Source: Actinomycetales bacterium
GTDB taxonomy: Bacteria; Actinomycetota; Actinomycetes; Actinomycetales; Cellulomonadaceae
NCBI GenBank assembly: GCA_020444245.1
Contig: JAHLLI010000022.1
Coordinates: forward strand, 1-64,000
Direction: 5' to 3'
DNA: 64,000 nucleotides
This document shows positions 57,970 to 64,000 of this stretch, piece after piece (positions within the stretch are counted from its first letter, which is position 1; each line of letters starts with the position of its first letter). The notes under the pieces are model-generated. The model saw only the letters and a program-made list of their open reading frames with translations. It ran no database searches and was not told the origin of the DNA. The translations under genes and the position numbers were made by a program.

Positions 57970-58074
57970 CGGCCGAGCCACACAGCTGCCATCGCGCTCG
58001 CATCGCCGGGCCGATTCCCCTTGTTCGCGTGGCCGGTCACCACGCGGGAGCGTCCGTGCGCCTCCGTGACTGAG

Positions 58075-59729
58075 CCCTGATCCACCGAGCATTCGGCGCT
58101 TGGCGTGATCGGGGGCTTCGAGTCGGCGGTTTCGGAGATGGGCGTGGTGGCAGGGCCGGTCGGTTCCGGCTCTTCCACGGTGTTCTCCGGTCGGCCCTGG
58201 GGTGGGCGGGTGGTCAGGTCGAAGCGGCTGCCGGTGGTCCGGTGGATGTGATGGTGGCCCAGAGCGCGGTCCAGGCCGGTGCCCAGGGCCACTGCGTCGG
58301 CAGGTGCAGTACGAGGCGTCGTCCGGTGCTGGCCAGGCGGGCTGGGACGGTGATGAGGCGTCGGCGCAGGCTGGCCCAGCGGGCCGTGCTCCTCCCGGCG
58401 GCGATGGACGCGGTCCGGGCCAGGTTGAACGTGAGTACGGCGAAGGAGACCCAGGCGGCGTTGGCGGGGTAGCTGCCCGAGGGCAGGTGCGCCAGCGGGC
58501 CGGCTTTGAGCTCGGCGATGACCTGCTCGACGATGGCGTGGTCGCGGTGCCGCTGGTCGGCCTCGACAGTGGTCAGGGTGGTGTTGGTCAGGAACGCGTG
58601 GTGGCGCCAGTGCTCGAACAGCTCGCCCTGGACGGACCCGTCGCTGGCGCGGGGCTGGATGCGCTTGACGCGGCGCACGACCAGACGGGCGTGGACTCGG
58701 CGCGCGATGGGCAGGGACGTGAACGCGGTGAAGGGGATCTCGGCGACCTGGGCGTCGGAGACCCACTGGCCCAGCTGCTCGTCCCAGACGGCCTTCGGGT
58801 AGCGGATCGTGGTCCAGGCGTCCTCGCCGATGGCGGCGATGGCTTTGATGACCTGCGGGTTCATCCGTGCGGTGACGGAGAACCACGCCCCGGCGCGCAG
58901 CGCCGCCGCCAGGAAGGTGCTGGTGTAATACGCGGAGTCGGCCCGGACCAGGACCTGCCCGGCGGCGCCGGCAGCGCGGACGGTCGCGATGGCCTGGGCC
59001 AGCAGCCGTGGGGCGCCCTGGTGGGAGGCCACGTTGCCGCGGCGCAGCCGGGCCCGCACGACCAGTGGTGCGCACAGGGCCGTGGAGGCGGTGGCGAGCT
59101 GGATGTTCAGACCCCGCACTCCTGAGTAGCCGAACCCGGCGGCCTGCTTCGCGTAGCCGTGGACCTGGCGGACGGTGTCGTCGATGTCGACGAACACCAG
59201 GCCGTCACGGTCTCGCCCGCCGGCCAGGACCCCGGGGACCAGGACCGCCAGGGCGGCCAACAGGCCCGCGCCGATCTTGTCGAGCTGCTGCACGTGACCG
59301 TGGGTGAACGTGCGCAGGAACGTGCCCAACGTCGAAGGAGCCCGCACCGCGCCCAGGACCCGGGCCGTGGCACCAGAGCGCAGCAGGTTCAGGTCTTCGA
59401 TGCTGTCCGCGCCGGCCAGCATCCCCGCGATCACCGACCGCGCCTTCGCCACCGGATTCGGGGACGGGACGCTCAGGTCCTGCTCAAGGCGTTCCTCCAG
59501 CCCGGCCCGGCGGGCCAGGTGCACGACCGGAACCAGCCCGGCCGACGACACGAGGTTCGGATCATCGAAGACCGCTGTGATGCCATGAGAGGCTTTCACC
59601 TACGAGATGCCCTTCGTGAGCTTCTTGGATGGGAAGTCGCAATCCACATCCTCGCTGCTCAGGAGGGCATTCTCGCTGTCCGCCACACCCCCGGGCCCAC
59701 CCGACCACCGCTACATCGGTGGATCAGGG
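58075..59729 (-). mobile_element. IS1380-family insertion sequence, complete
   Basis: The ends carry a perfect 14-bp inverted repeat CCCTGATCCACCGA (58075-58088 with 59716-59729). A 5-bp direct repeat CTGAG flanks it exactly (58070-58074 and 59730-59734), so the 1655-bp element transposed here as a unit and both ends are unchanged. It carries one minus-strand transposase gene. The joined flanks do not restore an obvious gene. Confidence 0.9.
58214..59599 (-). CDS. IS1380-family transposase
   Basis: A 461-residue DDE transposase. The N-terminal part (GLVPVVHLARRAGLEERLEQ) is the family start. Catalytic residues are visible in FVDIDDTVRQVHGY (first D, near 138), VRADSAYYTSTFL (second D, near 220) and the YREK-like region near HAIVEQVIAELKAGPLAHLP (E, near 370). 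Full length and undisrupted, inside intact ends with a target duplication, so probably functional. Read opposite to the conjugation operon. Confidence 0.9.
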   Translation of the reverse strand: MKASHGITAVFDDPNLVSSAGLVPVVHLARRAGLEERLEQDLSVPSPNPVAKARSVIAGMLAGADSIEDLNLLRSGATARVLGAVRAPSTLGTFLRTFTHGHVQQLDKIGAGLLAALAVLVPGVLAGGRDRDGLVFVDIDDTVRQVHGYAKQAAGFGYSGVRGLNIQLATASTALCAPLVVRARLRRGNVASHQGAPRLLAQAIATVRAAGAAGQVLVRADSAYYTSTFLAAALRAGAWFSVTARMNPQVIKAIAAIGEDAWTTIRYPKAVWDEQLGQWVSDAQVAEIPFTAFTSLPIARRVHARLVVRRVKRIQPRASDGSVQGELFEHWRHHAFLTNTTLTTVEADQRHRDHAIVEQVIAELKAGPLAHLPSGSYPANAAWVSFAVLTFNLARTASIAAGRSTARWASLRRRLITVPARLASTGRRLVLHLPTQWPWAPAWTALWATITSTGPPAAAST

Positions 59730-59852
59730 CTGAGTCCTCGTCGCCAGGAGCGGGCACCGTGCTGGGGCATGTCCATCTTCGCGCCCGTGTGGCCTCCATG
59801 TCCCGCAGGAGGCGGTGCCAACTAGCAGCCTCCAACTGACTGGAGGTGGGCG

Positions 59853-60164
59853 ATGCAGCTGGCTACGTGGTTGATCACGGCCGTGCCTACGGACGACCCA
59901 GGCGTCACGCCGAACCAGAGCGGCTTGCCCGGCCTCGAGGTCATCCGCTCGATCGTCGGTGCGCTGCTGACCTGGGGCCTGGTGGCTTGCGTCGCCGGGC
60001 TGGTGGTCTCGGTGATCGTGTGGGCGCTGGCGCACCAGCAGGGCAACTACGCCTACGCATCCGGCGGCAAGACGGGGGTGCTCGTCGCCGCGGGTGGGGC
60101 GCTGCTGATCGGCGGGGCGAACGCGATCGTGGCGTTCTTCTCTGGGCTCGGGTCGGGGATCTGA
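59853..60164 (+). CDS. DUF6112/VirB2-like small membrane protein
   Basis: A 103-residue protein with two TM helices (about residues 33-58 and 75-97) joined by a short loop (AHQQGNYAYASGGKTG), the layout of VirB2/TrbC-type pilins and of the actinobacterial DUF6112 family found beside SCO6880 genes. GGAGGT lies 7 bases before the ATG. It is the first gene of the conjugation operon after the IS insertion, and the next gene follows after a single base. No signal peptidase site is clear. Confidence 0.75.
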   Translation: MQLATWLITAVPTDDPGVTPNQSGLPGLEVIRSIVGALLTWGLVACVAGLVVSVIVWALAHQQGNYAYASGGKTGVLVAAGGALLIGGANAIVAFFSGLGSGI

Positions 60165-60165
60165 C

Positions 60166-61329
60166 GTGCTCGCAACGGCCGTGGCGGGCGTGGCGCCTGC
60201 CATCTTGCTCGACGACTGCTCCAACCCGCTGAACTGCCTGGGACAGGCGGTCACCGCCAGCGCCTCGAGCACGCTGCTCGGCGGTCTCGGGTCGGCGTTC
60301 GTGCAGGGCTCGGAGCAGATCGCGCGGGCGGCGTTCGCGTCGCTCGACCAGACCGCCGCAATCGACCTCTCGGTGAACTGGTTCCGGGCGAACGTCGGCG
60401 TGATCGCGGCCGTCACCCTGCCCCTGGTGCTCGGCCTGCTCGTCATCCAGGTGATCGGGTCGGTGCTGCGGCGCGAGCCGGGAGGGCTGGTCCGGGCGGT
60501 TGTCGGCGTGGGCAAGGCGCTCGTCGGAGCGGCGCTGGCTCTCGCGGTGACCCAGGTGGCGCTGACCGCGGTCGACGGCGTCTGCTCGTTCATCGCAGGG
60601 TCGGCAGGGACGACGGTGGGCGAGGCGGCCGCGAGGTTCTTCGACTTCGCCCGAGCAGCGTCGTCGGTGTCCCCAGGGCTGCAGTTCCTGCTCGGGCTGC
60701 TGATGATGGTCGGCTTCGCGCTGCTCTGGGGCCTGATGGTCTTCCGCAAGGCAGCGCTGCTGCTGGTCGCGGTGTTCGCGCCGGTGGCCTTCGCCGGCCA
60801 GGTGTGGGACGCGACTCGGGCGTGGACGCGTCGGTGGCTCGAAGTGGTCGCGGCGCTCGTGCTGTGCAAGGTCGTCATCGTCGTCGTGTTCGTCCTGGGT
60901 GCGTCGGCGTTCTCCGGCACCGGTCCGGCCGTGAGCGGGGAATCGACGACGTCGCCCGCGCCGGCGTTCTCCGACCTGCTGGTCGGGATGCTCTTGCTCT
61001 CGATCGCCCTGTTCGCTCCTTGGGTGACCTGGCGCTTCGTGCACTGGGGCGGGCTGGAGGCCGCCACCATGATGAACAGCTCGCTGGCTGCGAATCCGGT
61101 GCAGTCGGGAGCGCGCTCGACGACGCGGCTCGGCACCTCCGTCGTGCAGCAGGTCGGGGTCAGCGCGGCGCTCGGCGCGATGAGCGGCGGAGCAGGGGCG
61201 GGTGCGGGAGCCGTCGCGCATGGCGGTGCTGGCAGCGCCGGGTCGAGGGTCGGGGCGGCCGTCGCGGCGTCTGGGGCCCGCCGGTCGACGACGCGGCCCG
61301 CACCTCCGGCAGCGGGAGCCCGGCGATGA
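60166..61329 (+). CDS. VirB6/TrbL-like polytopic conjugation protein
   Basis: A 387-residue membrane protein with about six TM helices (first clear ones at residues 75-100 and 118-140; FLLGLLMMVGFALLWGLMVF, AALLLVAVFAPVAFAG and LLVGMLLLSIALFAPWVTW later) and an Ala/Gly-rich C-terminal tail. Position and layout match VirB6/TrbL, the channel component of type IV secretion. The GTG follows the preceding stop by one base, and the stop overlaps the SCO6880-like start (ATGA). Confidence 0.78.
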   Translation: MLATAVAGVAPAILLDDCSNPLNCLGQAVTASASSTLLGGLGSAFVQGSEQIARAAFASLDQTAAIDLSVNWFRANVGVIAAVTLPLVLGLLVIQVIGSVLRREPGGLVRAVVGVGKALVGAALALAVTQVALTAVDGVCSFIAGSAGTTVGEAAARFFDFARAASSVSPGLQFLLGLLMMVGFALLWGLMVFRKAALLLVAVFAPVAFAGQVWDATRAWTRRWLEVVAALVLCKVVIVVVFVLGASAFSGTGPAVSGESTTSPAPAFSDLLVGMLLLSIALFAPWVTWRFVHWGGLEAATMMNSSLAANPVQSGARSTTRLGTSVVQQVGVSAALGAMSGGAGAGAGAVAHGGAGSAGSRVGAAVAASGARRSTTRPAPPAAGARR

Positions 61330-62723
61330 CCGCCACCACGCCGGCGCCGGTGCGGTTCCCGCGGGCCGAGCACCGCGGCGTGCTCCTCGGGTTGTCCGGC
61401 CCCCAGCTGGCCGTCGTCGCGGTGGCGCTGGTCATCGCGGGCTCGGCCGTCTACCTGGGTGGCGTGACGGGCATGGTGCTCGCGGCGGCGTTGTGGTTGC
61501 CGCTGATGCTGGTCGGGACGATGCGCGTCGCCGGTCGACCGGTGATCCGATGGGTGCCGTTGCTCGCCGACTGGAGCGCGCGGCGCGGCCTTGGCCGGAC
61601 TGCGGCCGTCGAGTCGACCCGCGCCATTTCGAGAGGCGACGAGCTCGTCCTGCCGGGTATCCCGCGCCCGCTCACGGTGTTCACCACGCCGAACCTCGCA
61701 GCTGCCGTGGTGCTCGATCGAGCGGCGGGGACGCTCACCGCGGTCGCCCGAGTCACCAGTGCCGGCTTCCTCCTGGCCGACACCGCAGCGCAGGACCACC
61801 GCGTCGCGGCATGGGGTCGGGTGCTCGGGTCGCTCAGCCAGTCCGAGGACGTCGTCCGTCTCCAGGTGATGCACCGCTCCCGTCCCGCTTCCGTTGATGC
61901 CGCTTTGAGCGACGACGAGAAGACCCCGGACTTCGCCGCGCGGGTGGTGGCGCAGCTCGCGGCGAGTACGCGAGCGGACCAACGCGAGACGTTCGTCGCC
62001 ATTGCCATGCGCGCCGGTCGGACGCGTCGCGGGAGCATTGCCGCCTTGCGGCTCGCCGATGTGGACACACGCCTGACCGCCCTCGGTACCGCGCTCGCCA
62101 GCGCGGACCTGCAGGTCGCGGAGTGGCTCGACGGACCCGCTCTGCGTTGGGCGGTACGGGCGTCGTACGAGCCTGACGCCGCGCGGTTGCCGACTGCCAT
62201 GCACGGCCCCACGGGACCGGTGGCGGCGCGTGAGCGCTGGAACCACCTTGAGACCGACGGCGCCGTCCACGCCGTCCACTGGGTCTCGGAGTGGCCGCGA
62301 TCCGAGGTGAACCCCGGCTTCCTCCAGGCCCTCCTCGCTGCGCCGGGCGTGCGATGCACGGTCTCGCTGACCGTGGAGCCGCTCTCCCCGGCCGCGGCCC
62401 TCCGTCAGATCCGCCGCGCGAAGGCCGAACAGGTCGCCGACACCGCCCAGCGCGCGAAGCTCGGGCAGGTTGAGGACGAGGCGACTCGGGCGGAGCACGC
62501 CGACCTCGCCCGGCGCGAGGCCGAGCTCGTCGCCGGGCACGGGGACCTGCGGTTCACCGGTCTGGTGACCGTCACGGCCGCGACGGCTGACGAACTCGCG
62601 TCGGTGGGGGCGGCCATGCGTTCCGCGGCCGCGCAGGCGATGTGCGAAGTCAGACGGCTCGACGGGCAGCACGGGCTGGCACACGCTGCCGGCGCGCTTC
62701 CGCTGGCACGGAGGCTGCTGTGA
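61326..62723 (+). CDS. SCO6880-like type IV secretion protein
   Basis: A 465-residue protein of the SCO6880/PrgI-like family of Gram-positive conjugation systems. Two N-terminal TM helices (about residues 24-60) are followed by a cytoplasmic domain related to the N-terminal, non-ATPase half of VirB4. A charged coiled coil (IRRAKAEQVADTAQRAKLGQ then EDEATRAEHADLARREAELV) lies near residue 360-405. It overlaps the VirB6-like and VirB4-like genes by 4 bp each. In actinobacteria the VirB4 function is split: this protein plus the separate ATPase encoded next. Confidence 0.8.
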   Translation: MTATTPAPVRFPRAEHRGVLLGLSGPQLAVVAVALVIAGSAVYLGGVTGMVLAAALWLPLMLVGTMRVAGRPVIRWVPLLADWSARRGLGRTAAVESTRAISRGDELVLPGIPRPLTVFTTPNLAAAVVLDRAAGTLTAVARVTSAGFLLADTAAQDHRVAAWGRVLGSLSQSEDVVRLQVMHRSRPASVDAALSDDEKTPDFAARVVAQLAASTRADQRETFVAIAMRAGRTRRGSIAALRLADVDTRLTALGTALASADLQVAEWLDGPALRWAVRASYEPDAARLPTAMHGPTGPVAARERWNHLETDGAVHAVHWVSEWPRSEVNPGFLQALLAAPGVRCTVSLTVEPLSPAAALRQIRRAKAEQVADTAQRAKLGQVEDEATRAEHADLARREAELVAGHGDLRFTGLVTVTAATADELASVGAAMRSAAAQAMCEVRRLDGQHGLAHAAGALPLARRLL

Positions 62724-64000
62724 ACGCCGCAGTGGTGAAGCGCCGATCGCGGACCGCTCCGCCATTCCGCACCACTCCGGGCACTCTCCGGTCCTGGGCG
62801 CCGCGCCGCCTCACGCCACATCGGGCGTCGTCGGCGACGGTGGGCGGCGCGTACCCGTTCCTGAGCCCGCCTCCGCCGCCCGTCGGCCGTGCCCTGATCG
62901 GCCTCGACGCGCTCACCGGGGAGAGTTTCTGCTACGACCCGTGGGACCTCTATGCCGCGGGCGTGCTGACCAACCCGAACGTCGTCCTGGCGGGTGTGAT
63001 CGGGCAGGGCAAGTCGGCACTCGCGAAGTCGCTGGCGATCCGGTCGATCGCCCATGGGCGCCGCGTGTACGTCCCCGCCGACCCGAAGGGGGAGTGGGCC
63101 GCCGTCGCCGATGCCGTCGGAGGCACCGTCGTGCGGCTGGCGCCAGGATCGCCGAGCCGGCTCAACCCGCTCGACGCGGCCGGCAACGACTCGACCGAGA
63201 CCCACGCCAGGCGCCTGCGGCTGCTGACGGCCTTGACCGAGGCGACGCTCGATCGCGCCCTGGCGCCGGCCGAGCACTCCGCCGTCGACGCGGCAGTGCG
63301 CACCGCGGTCGCGCGCAATGGCGGTGGGGGCATCACCATTCCCGACGTCATGGCCGCGCTCGCCAACCCGGACCCGGACGCCGCGGCTTCCGACGGCACG
63401 ACCGCGACCGAGCGCACCGCGGACGGACGCGACGTCGTCCACGCCCTCCGTCGCCTGCTGCACGGCGACCTCGCCGGCATGTTCGACGGCCCGTCCACCA
63501 TCGTCGTCGACCACGCCACCCCGATGCTCGTCCTCGACCTGTCGGCCCTCGACGACGACGCCCTCGCCGTCGCCATGACCTGCGCCGCGGGCTGGGTCGA
63601 GTCTGCGATCACGGCGCCCGGCACCGGGCCCGCCTGGGTGATCTACGACGAGGCCTGGCGAGTGCTGCGCCTCGAACCGCTCGTCCGGCGGATGCAGGCG
63701 CAATGGAAGCTCGCGCGTGCGTACGGCCTGGCCAACCTGCTGATCCTGCACCGGTTCTCCGACCTCGACGCCGCCGGCGACGTCGGCTCACGCGCTCGGG
63801 CCCTCGCCGCGGGCCTACTGGCCGACTGCTCGACACGCGTCGTGTACCGCCAGGAGTCCGATCAAGTGACCGCCGCCTCGAGCGCCCTCGGCCTCTCCCA
63901 GACCGAACGCGAAGTCCTCGTCTCTTTGCCGCGCGGAACGGGCCTCTGGTCGCTGCCGCGCGCGTCGTACGTCGTTCACCACGTGCTCACGCCCGACGAG
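62720..64000 (+). CDS. VirB4-like conjugation ATPase, truncated by window edge
   Basis: The first 427 codons of a type IV secretion ATPase; the gene continues past the right edge. Walker A is LAGVIGQGKSALAKSL near residue 95, Walker B is AWVIYDEAWRVL near 312, followed by a Gln/Arg finger region (LILHRFSDLD) and the C-terminal RVVYRQESDQ motif, as in SCO6880-associated ATP/GTP-binding proteins. The GTG overlaps the SCO6880-like stop. A relaxase and VirD4-type coupling protein are expected beyond the edge. Confidence 0.85.
   Translation, partial: MNAAVVKRRSRTAPPFRTTPGTLRSWAPRRLTPHRASSATVGGAYPFLSPPPPPVGRALIGLDALTGESFCYDPWDLYAAGVLTNPNVVLAGVIGQGKSALAKSLAIRSIAHGRRVYVPADPKGEWAAVADAVGGTVVRLAPGSPSRLNPLDAAGNDSTETHARRLRLLTALTEATLDRALAPAEHSAVDAAVRTAVARNGGGGITIPDVMAALANPDPDAAASDGTTATERTADGRDVVHALRRLLHGDLAGMFDGPSTIVVDHATPMLVLDLSALDDDALAVAMTCAAGWVESAITAPGTGPAWVIYDEAWRVLRLEPLVRRMQAQWKLARAYGLANLLILHRFSDLDAAGDVGSRARALAAGLLADCSTRVVYRQESDQVTAASSALGLSQTEREVLVSLPRGTGLWSLPRASYVVHHVLTPDE

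Larger units (their letters stand above)
39471..64000 (+). mobile_element. Putative integrative and conjugative element (left part)
   Basis: From the tRNA to the window edge the genes are of element type: Dam-type methylase, Xis/AlpA-like HTH, HNH nuclease, unusual lipoproteins, a Tad-like operon, and type IV secretion genes (DUF6112, VirB6/TrbL-like, SCO6880-like, VirB4-like). The first 3 kb and the 56.8-58 kb cargo look clearly poorer in GC than the chromosome. Integrase, relaxase and coupling protein must lie beyond the right edge if the element is complete. Confidence 0.65.

Noticed and set aside
57966-58074. Gene interrupted by the IS1380 element
   Set aside because: Removing the IS and one CTGAG joins the flanks, but the only frame restored is a short minus-strand one antisense to neighbours with no recognisable motif.
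59724-62765. A 1013-codon minus-strand open frame
   Set aside because: Antisense shadow of the VirB2/VirB6/SCO6880-like genes; Arg/His/Ala-rich with no recognisable motif.
1-64000. CRISPR arrays, rRNA genes, further tRNA genes
   Set aside because: No regularly spaced repeats or rRNA-like sequence seen; only one tRNA cloverleaf found by eye. A covariance-model scan would be the decisive check.

Overview
The window is chromosomal DNA of a very high-GC actinobacterium, most likely a Micrococcales member of the Cellulomonas type. The grounds are strong G/C third-position bias, WhiB7, AdnA/AdnB, UvrD2, UPF0182, DUF3107 and DUF3152 genes, and many leaderless GTG/ATG starts. The genus is inferred from gene content, not from a marker gene.

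Layout. 1-1711: an IS3-family element beside the frameshifted remnant of a second IS3 transposase gene. 1841-8689: a sugar operon (lipoprotein binding protein, dual ATPase, permease, beta-galactosidase-like glycosidase, unknown protein) preceded by two LacI-type operators; no regulator gene is visible. 8853-34065: a conserved actinobacterial core block (DEAD helicase, MiaE-like ferritin fold, DUF3107, TetR, DUF3152, AdnA, AdnB, phosphotransferase, NudC, UvrD2, WhiB7, ThiF-like, DUF5679, metallopeptidase, DUF2342, Lon-PDZ, PPA1309, UPF0182). From memory its order parallels M. tuberculosis Rv3193c-Rv3211, in opposite orientation. whiB7 has a full attenuation leader: AT-rich element, promoter, 47-codon uORF, intrinsic terminator, and uORF bases complementary to the whiB7 Shine-Dalgarno. 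34113-39265: accessory chromosomal genes (GAF-EAL-PAS protein, a MarR-controlled dioxygenase/reductase pair, a membrane AlbA_2 protein, CsbD).

39397-39470 is an initiator tRNA-Met gene, and DNA of a different character starts right after it. I read 39471 to the right edge as an integrated conjugative element whose far end lies outside the window. Its left part has lower GC and carries a ParB-like protein with a HEPN-like tail, a Dam-type methylase, a zinc-ribbon protein, an Xis/AlpA-like HTH, an HNH nuclease and a lipoprotein. Then come secreted proteins and a tightly overlapped operon of Tad/type IVc-pilus-like genes (SAF, TadZ-like, TadA, TadB, TadC, pilin-like and TadE-like proteins) ending in a 1047-residue LysM-BTAD membrane protein. 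After a cargo insertion (GAF membrane protein, small basic protein, intact IS1380-family element with a CTGAG duplication) the conjugation genes continue: DUF6112/VirB2-like, VirB6/TrbL-like, SCO6880-like, and a VirB4-like ATPase cut by the window edge.

How it fits together: the core block is DNA repair, stress and antibiotic response; the element appears to combine a Tad-type pilus assembly motor with a Gram-positive type IV secretion system. No integrase, relaxase, VirD4 or prepilin peptidase lies in the window, so mobility is inferred from gene content and the tRNA junction.
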